Assembly: GCF_013410775.1 (NCBI RefSeq)
Contig: NZ_JACCFH010000001.1
Coordinates: 620,001 to 684,000, forward strand
Reading direction: 5' to 3'
Source: Sphaerotilus montanus
GTDB taxonomy: Bacteria; Pseudomonadota; Gammaproteobacteria; Burkholderiales; Burkholderiaceae_C
DNA: 64,000 bases
Shown here: positions 1 to 7,592 of the stretch, piece after piece
How positions within the stretch are numbered: the stretch's first letter is position 1
Layout: every line of letters starts with the position of its first letter
Position numbers and translations under genes: made by a program
Notes under the pieces: generated by a model
What the model was told of the DNA's origin: nothing
Seen by the model: the letters and a program-made list of their open reading frames with translations, nothing else
Databases searched by the model: none

Positions 1-707
1 CAGGCCGTGGCGTTGAGCAGCGACAGCCACAACACCGGCGTCGGCACCTCGAACACGGAAGCCACCGGCCGCAGCACCACGAACTGTCCGATGCACAGCA
101 CGCAGGCCACGGTGGTCGCCAGCCCGGTCAGCCGCAGCGCGCCAAGGCGGTTGACCTCCTGCCCGCTCTGCACGAGGTAGATGGCATAGCTCAGCGCACT
201 GCCGAACACCAGCGCGGCACCGAGCCCGACATGGGGGCCGAGGTCGGTCATCTCGCGGCCGAAGACCACCAGCACCCCCGAGTAGCTCACCCCCAGCGCC
301 ATGAGCTGCCGGCGCGTGACCCGCCTGCCGTGCAGCACCACGCCGAGGAACAGCACCAGCGTCGGGTTGAGGTAGAGGATCAGCCGCTCCAGGCTGGCGC
401 TGATGTAGGCCAGCCCGGCGAAATCGAGGAAGCTCGCCAGGTAATAGCCGGAGAACCCCAGGCCGATCACCGCCACGACATCGCGCCGTGTCAGCGCCGG
501 CTTGCCGCGGCTGGCCCACCACGCCAGCGCCACGAACAGCGGCAGCGCGAACAGCATGCGCAGCATCAGCAGCGTGACCGCATCGACCCCGTGCCGATAG
601 GCCAGCTTGACGATGATCGCCTTGCCCGAAAATGCAATCGACCCGGTCAGCGCGAACGCCAGACCGGGCCAGAGCTTCGGGCGGACAGGAGCCGCCGTGG
701 AGATCAG
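1..707 (-). CDS. DMT-superfamily (EamA) permease, 3' part cut by window edge
   Basis: Reading leftward, the frame gives a highly hydrophobic protein with several membrane helices, for example LILYLNPTLVLFLGVVL followed by a GVLVVFG helix. This is the pattern of EamA/DMT small-molecule exporters; the second EamA repeat runs off the window. No ATG is available. The frame can begin at CTG (705-707), which overlaps the TGA stop of the upstream binding-protein gene as CTGA with a GAAG just before it, or at a GTG at 759-761 inside that gene. It is the last gene seen of a leftward sugar-acid operon. The substrate cannot be told from sequence; import or export of an acid intermediate is a guess. Confidence 0.75.
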   Translation of the reverse strand, partial: MISTAAPVRPKLWPGLAFALTGSIAFSGKAIIVKLAYRHGVDAVTLLMLRMLFALPLFVALAWWASRGKPALTRRDVVAVIGLGFSGYYLASFLDFAGLAYISASLERLILYLNPTLVLFLGVVLHGRRVTRRQLMALGVSYSGVLVVFGREMTDLGPHVGLGAALVFGSALSYAIYLVQSGQEVNRLGALRLTGLATTVACVLCIGQFVVLRPVASVFEVPTPVLWLSLLNATA

Positions 708-1786
708 AGCTTCTGCGTTTGCATGAAGTCGTCGAAACCGGCTTCGGCGAAGCGGAACCACAGGTTCTGGTCGGCGCGGAACTTGGCGTAGTCGGCGTAG
801 ACTTTCTTCCAGTTCGGGTTCTTGTCGCCGATTTCGGCGTAGAGCGCCATCGATTCCTTGAACGCCAGATCCATCACGTCCTTCGGGAATCGGAACAGCT
901 TGGTTCCACCTGATACCAGTGTCTTGAGCGCAGCCGGATTGCGACCGTCGTACTTGGCCTGCATGTCGACGTGGGCGTAGGCCGCTGCAGCCTCGACGAT
1001 GGCCTTGTACTCGGGGGTCAGCGCATCGAACGCCTTCTGGTTGATGAAGAAGTCCAGCTGCGGACCACCTTCCCACCAGCCCGGGTAGGCGTAGTTCGGG
1101 GCAACCTTGTTGAAGCCGAGCTTCTGGTCATCGTAGGGACCGACCCACTCGGCGGCATCGATGGTGCCTTTCTCCAGCGCCTGGTAGATCTCGCCGCCGG
1201 GGATGTTCTGCGGCACGCCACCCATGCGCTCCAGGACCTTGCCAGCAAAGCCGCCAACGCGCATCTTCATGCCCTTGACGTCCGCCACCGAGGTGACCGG
1301 CTTGCGGTACCAGCCGCCCATCTGTGCGCCGGTGTTGCCGCCGGGGAAGTTGACGATGTTGTACGTCTTGTAGAACTCGCGCATCAGCTTCAGGCCGTTG
1401 CCCTCGTACATCCACGCCGTCATCTGGCGGCTGTTCAGGCCGAAGGGAATGGCGCAGCCCAGCGCGAAGGTCTCGTCCTTGCCGAAGAAGTAGTACGGCG
1501 CGGTGTGGGCCATTTCAACGGTGCCGTTCTGCACGCCGTCGACCACGCCGAAGGCCGGCATCAGTTCGCCACCCGGGTGAACGGAGATCTGGAACTTGCC
1601 GCCCGTCATGGCGGCGACCTTCTTCGAGAACTCGTCTGCCGCACCGAAGATCGTGTCGAGCGACTTCGGGAAGCTCGACGCCAGACGCCAGCGGATGTTG
1701 GCCTGGGCGTGGACGATGGCAGGCGCGGCGCCCGCGGCGAGCACGCCGGCCAGACCGGTGTGGCGGATGAAATTGCGACGTTCCAT
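704..1786 (-). CDS. TRAP transporter solute-binding protein (DctP family, TakP-like)
   Basis: Periplasmic receptor of a tripartite ATP-independent transporter, 360 aa. The N-terminus MERRNFIRHTG has a twin-arginine RRxFI motif, then a hydrophobic stretch ending in an AQA cleavage site, so Tat export is likely. The body carries the DctP core (HPGGELMPAFGVVDGVQNG, then PYYFFGKDETFALG). It most resembles the TakP branch that binds 2-oxo acids. I chose the ATG at 1786 because AGGAG lies just upstream; a longer open frame extends to 1882. No DctQ or DctM membrane subunit is present in the window, so this receptor is either an orphan or serves permeases elsewhere. Its place behind sugar-acid enzymes suggests an acid substrate. 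Confidence 0.88.
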   Translation of the reverse strand: MERRNFIRHTGLAGVLAAGAAPAIVHAQANIRWRLASSFPKSLDTIFGAADEFSKKVAAMTGGKFQISVHPGGELMPAFGVVDGVQNGTVEMAHTAPYYFFGKDETFALGCAIPFGLNSRQMTAWMYEGNGLKLMREFYKTYNIVNFPGGNTGAQMGGWYRKPVTSVADVKGMKMRVGGFAGKVLERMGGVPQNIPGGEIYQALEKGTIDAAEWVGPYDDQKLGFNKVAPNYAYPGWWEGGPQLDFFINQKAFDALTPEYKAIVEAAAAYAHVDMQAKYDGRNPAALKTLVSGGTKLFRFPKDVMDLAFKESMALYAEIGDKNPNWKKVYADYAKFRADQNLWFRFAEAGFDDFMQTQKL

Positions 1787-1885
1787 GCGAAGGCTCCTGA
1801 GTGTCTTGGGTGGTGTGAAGCGAAATGCAGAGGACTGCAGACTGCCGGCGATTCTAGGAATGCCCTTGCAGCAAAGCCACAAGGG

Positions 1886-2962
1886 TTACCCCTGCGCAAT
1901 AGTACGTAGGGGCGACGGCACGCCCAGCCGCACGCTCCAGTCGTGCATCTGCCGGGCAAGCTGCGGCTCGACCGGGATGCCGGTGCGGCGGCGCTCGGCG
2001 GCACAGTCGTGCTCCGGATCGCCCGGCATGCGCGGCGCGCCCGGCTCGGCCGCCAGCGCGTGCGCCATCTGCTCGACGACAGCCGCCAGCATCGGCCCGC
2101 CCGCGAAACGCATCGGGTCGATGACGAGGAAGAAGGCACCGATGCGGCGCGGCGCATCCAGGTCGCCGAACATCGACGGGATGTGGGGCCCGAAGGGGTT
2201 GCCATGCAGCGGTCCGCTGAGCAGATCGACCATCAGCGCCAGCGCATAGCCCTTGTGGCCGTAGTCCTGGCCGCCAAGCGGGGTGACGGCGATGGCGGCC
2301 TGCGGGTCGGTGGTCGGCTGGCCGTGGGCATCGATGGCGATGTCGGGCGGCAGCGTGTGGCCCTCGCGGCGCGCGTTCATGACGCGGTTCCACGGGATCG
2401 AGGTCGTCGCCATGTCCAGGCACACCGGCTCGCCGCTGGCCCGCGGGAAGGCGATCGCGATCGGGTTGGTGCCGAAGAACGGGCGCTGGCCGCCGTGCGG
2501 CGCGGCGATGCTGTCGGCGTGGGTGAAGGCCAGCCCGATGAGGCCGGCGCGTGCCGCCTCGCGGGCGTAGAGGCCGACCGCGCCGCAGTGCGACGAGTCG
2601 CGCACCCCCACCGCGGCGAGCCCGGTCTCGCGGGCGATGTCCATCGCGAGCCGGTTGGCGAAGTGCCCCACCAGGATGCCCTGTCCCTGGTCACCATCGA
2701 CCTGGGCGGTGGACGCCCCCGTGCGCTCGATGCGCAGCACCGGGCGCGCCCGGATCGAGCCGCGCGAGATCCGCTCGAAGTAATGCGGCAGGCGGGCAAT
2801 GCCGTGGGTATCGACGCCCCACAGGCTGGTCTGCACCAGGCTGTCGGCGAGCTGCCGGGCATCCGGCGGACGCAGGTCGAGTGCCTGCAGGCACTGCACC
2901 GCCCACGCGGCGATGTCCTCTGCGGGCAGACACACGCTGCCCTCGGCGATCGGCTGCACCAT
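1886..2962 (-). CDS. Ldh_2-family (malate/L-lactate/ureidoglycolate-type) dehydrogenase
   Basis: NAD(P)-dependent oxidoreductase of the Ldh_2 fold (358 aa, normal length), unrelated to Rossmann-type lactate dehydrogenases. The family signature is visible: WGVDTHGIARL near residue 50, the catalytic-region DSSHCGAVGLYAREAA, the nucleotide-binding GTNPIAIAFP, and GHKGYALALMVDLLSG. Family members reduce or oxidise 2-hydroxy/2-oxo acids such as malate, lactate, 2,3-diketogulonate or ureidoglycolate. The gene is 2 bases from the end of the upstream hydrolase gene, so it is translated from the same transcript. In context it may process the 2-hydroxy acid released by that hydrolase, but its substrate is unproven. 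Confidence 0.88.
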   Translation of the reverse strand: MVQPIAEGSVCLPAEDIAAWAVQCLQALDLRPPDARQLADSLVQTSLWGVDTHGIARLPHYFERISRGSIRARPVLRIERTGASTAQVDGDQGQGILVGHFANRLAMDIARETGLAAVGVRDSSHCGAVGLYAREAARAGLIGLAFTHADSIAAPHGGQRPFFGTNPIAIAFPRASGEPVCLDMATTSIPWNRVMNARREGHTLPPDIAIDAHGQPTTDPQAAIAVTPLGGQDYGHKGYALALMVDLLSGPLHGNPFGPHIPSMFGDLDAPRRIGAFFLVIDPMRFAGGPMLAAVVEQMAHALAAEPGAPRMPGDPEHDCAAERRRTGIPVEPQLARQMHDWSVRLGVPSPLRTIAQG

Positions 2963-2964
2963 GG

Positions 2965-3828
2965 TCAGGAATCGATCCGTGCCGGATTCCAGGCATGCAC
3001 CGTCTGCTGCTGCTCGCCCAGTTGGTCGATGCCCAGGCGCATCACGTCACCGGCCTTCAGGAACACCGGAGCCGGCTTGCGGCCCATGCCGACGCCGGGC
3101 GGCGTGCCGGTGGTGATCACGTCGCCGGGGTTGAGCGTCATGAAGCGGCTCAGGTAGCTGACGATCTGCGCGACGTTGAAGATCATGGTCGCGGTGTTGC
3201 CGGTCTGCATGCGCTGGCCGTTCACGTCGAGCCACATGCCCAGGTTCTGCACGTCACCCACCTCGTCGGCCGTCACCAGCCACGGGCCGATCGGGCCGAA
3301 GGTGTCGCAGCCCTTGCCCTTGTCCCAGGTACCGCCACGCTCCAGCTGGTACTCGCGCTCGGAAACGTCGTTGATGACGCAATACCCGGCGACATGCGCC
3401 AGGGCGTCGTCCTCGGCCACGTAGCGCGCCCGGGTGCCGATGACCACGCCGAGTTCGACTTCCCAGTCGGACTTCACCGAGCCTTGCGGCAGCACGACGT
3501 CGTGGTTGCAGCCGACCGCGCATTCCAGCGTCTTCGTGAAGACGATCGGCTCCTTCGGGATCGGCATGTTCGACTCGGCGGCGTGGTCGGCGTAGTTCAG
3601 GCCGATGGCGATGAACTTGGTCATCCCGGTCCACGGCACCTGCAACTCGCCCTGCGCGACGACGGGCAGCGTGGACGCATCGACACTGGCCAGCGCGGCA
3701 AGCGAGGCGGGCGACAGCGTGGCCGGCGTGATGTCGCCGATCAGCGCGGAGAGGTCGCGGACCTGGCCGTCGGCGTCGAGCAGGCCGGGTTTCGGGTTGG
3801 CACGGGGGCCGTGGCGCAGCAGTTTCAT
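2965..3828 (-). CDS. Fumarylacetoacetate hydrolase (FAH) family protein, probable 2,4-diketo-3-deoxy acid hydrolase
   Basis: FAH-fold enzyme of 287 aa, cytoplasmic and metal dependent. Visible motifs are FIAIGLNYADHAAE at the start of the catalytic domain, SDWEVELGVVIG carrying the metal-binding acids, INDVSEREYQ, and GDVITTGTPPGVGMG near the C-terminus. In non-phosphorylative sugar-acid pathways a FAH-family hydrolase splits a 2,4-diketo-3-deoxy acid into pyruvate plus a 2-hydroxy acid (glycolate from pentonates, lactate from 6-deoxyhexonates). It follows a dehydratase and an SDR, the other two enzymes of that scheme, in the same operon. Many FAH proteins are annotated ureidoglycolate lyase-like, so the exact substrate is inferred from context only. 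Confidence 0.85.
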   Translation of the reverse strand: MKLLRHGPRANPKPGLLDADGQVRDLSALIGDITPATLSPASLAALASVDASTLPVVAQGELQVPWTGMTKFIAIGLNYADHAAESNMPIPKEPIVFTKTLECAVGCNHDVVLPQGSVKSDWEVELGVVIGTRARYVAEDDALAHVAGYCVINDVSEREYQLERGGTWDKGKGCDTFGPIGPWLVTADEVGDVQNLGMWLDVNGQRMQTGNTATMIFNVAQIVSYLSRFMTLNPGDVITTGTPPGVGMGRKPAPVFLKAGDVMRLGIDQLGEQQQTVHAWNPARIDS

Positions 3829-3873
3829 GCGGAGTCCTTTCGGGTTCGGTGGGCGTATGGTGGACGTGCGGCG

Positions 3874-4629
3874 TCAGTTCGACCAGCCGCCGTCGATGAC
3901 CTGCGTGGTCCCGGTGGTGAACGACGACTCGTCGCTCGCAAGATACACGGCCAGGGCCGCGATCTCGTCCACGCGGCCCAGCCGGCCCATCGGCTGGCGG
4001 GCGATGAAGGCAGCCTCGACCTGCGCCTGCGTCAGCCCGGACGTCGCGGCCTGCGCATCGATGCGGTCGCGCAGCGAGGGCGACTCGACCGTGCCCGGGC
4101 AGATCGCGTTGCAGCGCAGTCCCTTGGTGATGAAATCCGCCGCCACCGCCTTGGTCAGCCCGATCACCGCCGCCTTGGTCGTGCCGTAGACGAAGCGGTT
4201 CGGCGCGCCCTTCAGGCTGCCGGCGACCGACGCCACGTTGATGATCGAGCCGCCACCCTTGGCCAGCATGCCGGGGGCGAAGGCGCGGATCGTGCGGAAC
4301 ATCGAGCGCACGTTGAGGTTCATCGCGAAGTCCCACTCGGCCTCGGTGCAGTCGAGCACGGTGCCGGCGTGGACGAAGCCGGCGCCGTTGAACAGCACAT
4401 CGACCGGGCCGTGCTGCGCCGCGGCCGCGTCGATCGCGGCCGGGTCGGTCACGTCGAGCACCTGCGTCGCGCAGCCGCACTCGGCTGCCAGCGCGTCGAG
4501 CGCGGCGGCATTCACGTCGGTGGCGATGACGCGGGCCCCCTCGCGGACGAAGGCGAGCGCGGTGGCACGGCCGATGCCCTGGCCGGCAGCGGTGATGAAG
4601 GCGGTCTTGCCGCGGAGTCGGTTGGACAT
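3874..4629 (-). CDS. SDR-family dehydrogenase, probable 2-keto-3-deoxy acid 4-dehydrogenase
   Basis: Classical short-chain dehydrogenase of 251 aa. The nucleotide-binding TAAGQGIG lies at residues 13-20, NGAG follows, and the catalytic set is Ser134, Tyr148 and Lys152 (YGTTK). The C-terminus has the usual substrate-loop PMGRLGRVDEIA and FTTGTTQVIDGG. Between a dehydratase and a FAH hydrolase, the expected reaction is NAD-dependent oxidation of the C4 hydroxyl of a 2-keto-3-deoxy sugar acid. The start is the ATG at 4629; the frame stays open far upstream through the dehydratase gene, but that extension is a GC artefact in another frame of a real gene. Spacing to the dehydratase is 38 bases. 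Confidence 0.88.
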   Translation of the reverse strand: MSNRLRGKTAFITAAGQGIGRATALAFVREGARVIATDVNAAALDALAAECGCATQVLDVTDPAAIDAAAAQHGPVDVLFNGAGFVHAGTVLDCTEAEWDFAMNLNVRSMFRTIRAFAPGMLAKGGGSIINVASVAGSLKGAPNRFVYGTTKAAVIGLTKAVAADFITKGLRCNAICPGTVESPSLRDRIDAQAATSGLTQAQVEAAFIARQPMGRLGRVDEIAALAVYLASDESSFTTGTTQVIDGGWSN

Positions 4630-4667
4630 GGGGTTCTTCTCCGGAAAGATCGGACGGGAGGTCAGAT

Positions 4668-6404
4668 TCAGTGGTTGTCCTTGGGCACCGCGCTGCCGCG
4701 CTTGCCACGCAGGAAGTCGAGGTCGGCGCCTTCGTCGGCCTGGAGCACGTGGTCGATGTAGAGCTTCCAGTACCCGCTGTCCATCGGCGGCACCGGCGGC
4801 GCCCAATTGGCACGGCGGCGGGCGAGTTCGTCGTCGTCCACATGCAGGTGCAGGCTGCGCGCCGGCACGTCGAGCGTGATCAGGTCGCCGTTCTGCACCA
4901 GCGCCAGCGTGCCGCCCGCCGCCGCTTCCGGGGCGGTGTGCAGCACGACGGTGCCGTAGGCGGTGCCGCTCATGCGGGCGTCGCTGATGCGGACCATGTC
5001 GGTGATGCCCTTGCGCAGCACCTTCGGCGGCAGCGGCATGTTGCCCACCTCGGCCATGCCGGGGTAGCCCTTCGGCCCGCAGTTCTTCAGCACCAGGATG
5101 CAGGTCTCGTCCACGTCGAGGTTTTCGTCGTCGATGCGGGCGTGGAAGTCGTTCGAGTCCTCGAACACGACGGCGCGGCCGGTGTGCTGCATCAGCGCCG
5201 GGGTCGCGGCACTCGGCTTGATCACCGCGCCCCGCGGCGCCAGGTTGCCGCGCAGCACGGCGATGCCGGCGTTGGCCTTGAACGGCGCGTCGAAGGTCTT
5301 GATCACGCGCGGGTCGAAGTTCTCCGCATCGGCGATGTTCTCGGCGACCGTGTGGCCGCTGGCGGTGACGATCTCGGTGTGCAGCAGGTGCTGGATCTCC
5401 TTCATCACCACCGGCAGGCCGCCCGCGTAGCAGAAGTCCTCCATCAGGTGCTGGCCCGAGGGCTGCAGGTTCAGCAGGCACGGCAGCTCGCTCGCCAGCC
5501 GGTCGAAGTCGTCGACCGACAGCGGCACGCCGATGCGCCCGGCGATGGCGATCAGGTGGATCACCGCGTTGGTGCTGCCGCCGATGGCCGCGAGCGTGCG
5601 GATCGCGTTCTCGAAGGCTTCGCGGGTGAGGATCTGCGAGAGCTTCTGGTCGTCGTGGACCATCTGCACGATGCGCCGCCCGGCCTGCCGCGCCAGCACG
5701 TTGCGCCGCCCGTCCACCGCCGGATACGCCGCGTTGCCCGGCAGCCCGACGCCCAGCGCCTCGACCATCGACGCCATCGTGCTGGCCGTGCCCATCGTCA
5801 TGCAGTGGCCGTGGCTGCGGTGCATGCAGCTCTCGGCCTCGAAGAAGTCCTGCAGCTTCAGCGTGCCGGCGCGGACCTGCTCGCTCATGCTCCACACGCC
5901 GGTGCCCGAGCCGAGTTCCTGGCCGCGCCACTTGCCGTTGAGCATCGGGCCGCCGGAGACGCCGATGGTCGGCAGGTCGACGCTGCTGGCGCCCATCAGC
6001 AGGCTCGGCGTCGTCTTGTCGCAGCCCATCAGCAGCACCACGCCGTCGATCGGGTTGGCGCGGATCGATTCCTCCACGTCCATGCTGGCGAGGTTGCGGT
6101 AGAGCATCGCGGTCGGCCGCATCAGCGTCTCGCCGAGCGACATCACCGGGAACTCCAGCGGGAAGCCGCCGGCCTCGTACACGCCGATCTTGACCTGCTC
6201 GGCCAGCGTGCGGAAATGCGAGTTGCAGGGGGTCAGCTCGCTGAAGGTGTTGCAGATGCCGATGACCGGGCGGCCGTCGAACTGGTCGTGCGGCACGCCC
6301 TTGCCCTTGACCCAGCTCCGGTACGCGAAGCCATCGCGGTCCTGGCGGCCGAACCATTGCTGGCTGCGGAGTTCCTCGGGGCGTTTCTTCTTGGGAGTGC
6401 TCAT
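4668..6404 (-). CDS. IlvD/Edd-family sugar-acid dehydratase (L-arabinonate/xylonate dehydratase-like)
   Basis: Dehydratase of 578 aa that removes water from an aldonic acid to give the 2-keto-3-deoxy acid. It has the three cysteines expected for an Fe-S cluster: Cys51 in GICNTF, Cys128 in MGCDKTTP, and Cys201 in HCMTMGTASTM. The length and the start of the catalytic region match the pentonate dehydratase branch rather than IlvD or Edd. Well-studied pentonate dehydratases of this branch bind a 2Fe-2S cluster and Mg2+. It is the first gene of a leftward operon whose promoter lies in the 99-base gap shared with a divergent dehydrogenase. Pentonate as substrate is likely but hexonates cannot be excluded. 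Confidence 0.9.
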   Translation of the reverse strand: MSTPKKKRPEELRSQQWFGRQDRDGFAYRSWVKGKGVPHDQFDGRPVIGICNTFSELTPCNSHFRTLAEQVKIGVYEAGGFPLEFPVMSLGETLMRPTAMLYRNLASMDVEESIRANPIDGVVLLMGCDKTTPSLLMGASSVDLPTIGVSGGPMLNGKWRGQELGSGTGVWSMSEQVRAGTLKLQDFFEAESCMHRSHGHCMTMGTASTMASMVEALGVGLPGNAAYPAVDGRRNVLARQAGRRIVQMVHDDQKLSQILTREAFENAIRTLAAIGGSTNAVIHLIAIAGRIGVPLSVDDFDRLASELPCLLNLQPSGQHLMEDFCYAGGLPVVMKEIQHLLHTEIVTASGHTVAENIADAENFDPRVIKTFDAPFKANAGIAVLRGNLAPRGAVIKPSAATPALMQHTGRAVVFEDSNDFHARIDDENLDVDETCILVLKNCGPKGYPGMAEVGNMPLPPKVLRKGITDMVRISDARMSGTAYGTVVLHTAPEAAAGGTLALVQNGDLITLDVPARSLHLHVDDDELARRRANWAPPVPPMDSGYWKLYIDHVLQADEGADLDFLRGKRGSAVPKDNH

Positions 6405-6454
6405 CGGCGTGCTCGTTAGTCCCGTGTCGGGCTTGGAAAGTGCGCGTCGATACT

Positions 6455-6474
6455 ATGGTATGACGAATGACGAC
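6455..6474. promoter_or_regulatory. Candidate operator shared with the ABC-transporter operon
   Basis: The block ATGGTATGACGAATGACGAC lies between the divergent dehydratase and dehydrogenase genes. The reverse complement of 8987-9006, in front of the sugar ABC operon, matches it at 17 of 20 positions. It contains GT-N3-AC (GTATGAC), the half-site arrangement favoured by FadR/FCD-type GntR regulators, and one such regulator is encoded at 13781. It sits 29 bases before the proposed TTG start of the rightward gene and about 50 bases before the ATG of the leftward operon, a position suited to control both. Confidence 0.55.
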
Positions 6475-6503
6475 CGTCCCCGTGGAATCCCTTGGAGCCT
6501 GAG

Positions 6504-7475
6504 TTGAGCACACACGACACCCCTTTGCACCCCACTTTCGAAGTCCTGGCCGTGATGCGGATGAGCCCGCTGCTGGAGCCGCTGCTGCGCGCGCAGTGCA
6601 CGGTGCATGACCGGCTGCACGAGGCGGACCCCGCCGCATTCGAGGCCGTCGCGCCGCGCATCCGCGGCATCGCGGCGAGCGGCGAGAGCAAGGTCGGCGC
6701 CGAGCTGATGGACCGGCTGCCGGCGCTGGAGATCATCTCGGTGATGGGCGTCGGCTATGACGGCATCGACGTGGCGGCGGCGAAGGCGCGGGGCGTCATC
6801 GTGACGCACACGCCGGACGTGCTGAACGACGACGTGGCGGATCTGGCGCTGGCGCTGATGCTGGCGGGGTCGCGGCAGATCGTTGCGGCAGACCGCTACA
6901 TCCGCGACGGGAAGTGGTCCGGCGGGCCGATGCCGCTGGCGCGCAAGCTGTCCGGGTCGCGGCTGGGGGTCGTCGGCATGGGCCGGATCGGGCAGGCGAT
7001 CGCGCGGCGTGCGCAGGCGTTCGACATGCCGGTGGCGTACCACACGCGCCAGCCGAAGCCCGGCCTGCCCTATCCCCACATCGCGTCGCTGGTCGATCTG
7101 GCCGCACGCAGCGATGTGCTGGTGGTCATCACCCCGGGCGGCGCGGCCACGCGGCACCTCATCAACGCCGAAGTGCTCGCCGCGCTCGGTCCGCAGGGGT
7201 TGCTGGTGAATGTGGCGCGGGGGTCGGTGGTCGATGAAACGGCGCTGATCGAGGCGCTGGAATCCGGGGCGCTGGGCGGGGCGGCGCTGGATGTGTTTGC
7301 GGAGGAGCCGAATGTGCCGGAGCGGTTGCGGGCGCTGCCGCAGGTGGTGTTGACGCCGCACATTGGCAGTGCGACGAACTCGACGCGGGGGGCGATGGCG
7401 GGGTTGGCCGCGGAAAATCTGCGGGCGAAGGCGGCGGGGGAAGCGGTGGTGACGGCGGTGCCGGAGTGTCGGTGA
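6504..7475 (+). CDS. D-2-hydroxyacid dehydrogenase (glyoxylate/hydroxypyruvate reductase type)
   Basis: NAD(P)-dependent 2-hydroxyacid dehydrogenase of about 323 aa. The Rossmann motif GVVGMGRIGQAIARRA is followed by the catalytic Arg in NVARGSVVDE, Glu in DVFAEEP and His in LTPHIGS, all intact. I prefer the TTG at 6504 as start because GGAG ends six bases before it; another TTG at 6492 would add four residues. Enzymes of this class interconvert glyoxylate and glycolate, or hydroxypyruvate and glycerate. Divergent to the dehydratase operon and sharing its control region, it could handle the two-carbon product of that pathway. The gene is followed by a palindromic repeat carrying an IS4 element. 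Confidence 0.88.
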   Translation: MSTHDTPLHPTFEVLAVMRMSPLLEPLLRAQCTVHDRLHEADPAAFEAVAPRIRGIAASGESKVGAELMDRLPALEIISVMGVGYDGIDVAAAKARGVIVTHTPDVLNDDVADLALALMLAGSRQIVAADRYIRDGKWSGGPMPLARKLSGSRLGVVGMGRIGQAIARRAQAFDMPVAYHTRQPKPGLPYPHIASLVDLAARSDVLVVITPGGAATRHLINAEVLAALGPQGLLVNVARGSVVDETALIEALESGALGGAALDVFAEEPNVPERLRALPQVVLTPHIGSATNSTRGAMAGLAAENLRAKAAGEAVVTAVPECR

Positions 7476-7532
7476 GGTCGTTGCGGGCGGAGCAGTGGCC
7501 GGAGGCTCCTGTCGAACGCTGTCCATCTGAAG

Positions 7533-7551
7533 CGTCATGCCCGCGAACGCG
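7533..7551. repeat. Left piece of an interrupted palindromic intergenic repeat, ending in the IS target duplication
   Basis: This segment begins CGTCATGCC and ends with the 10-bp target duplicate CGCGAACGCG (7542-7551). Joined to 8847-8909 it rebuilds an 82-bp element whose first and last 31 bases are imperfect inverted repeats. The left arm itself folds as GCCCGC/GCGGGC around a short GAAC loop, and the IS4 element entered precisely at that hairpin tip. Confidence 0.75.
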
Positions 7552-7575
7552 CACTGCTGTCCGGGTAACGTCCAC

Positions 7576-7592
7576 GCCCCCCTCAAGGGGGC
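7576..7592 (-). terminator. Hairpin at the transposase stop codon
   Basis: GCCCCC and GGGGGC flank a short loop that contains the transposase TGA stop (complement of 7583-7585). The stem is six G:C pairs. There is no T-run, so it could stop transcription only weakly; such hairpins at IS ends can also block transcription entering from outside. Confidence 0.4.

Noticed and set aside
3874-6404. L-fucose or L-rhamnose pathway as a firm assignment
   Set aside because: Those routes use enolase-superfamily dehydratases in the best-known cases, while this one is IlvD/Edd type; pentonate fits better but is not proven.
3874-6639. A 921-codon minus-strand frame spanning the SDR and dehydratase genes as a fusion
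   Set aside because: Only the last 251 codons (the SDR) look like protein; upstream it runs out of frame with the dehydratase, which has its own intact frame.
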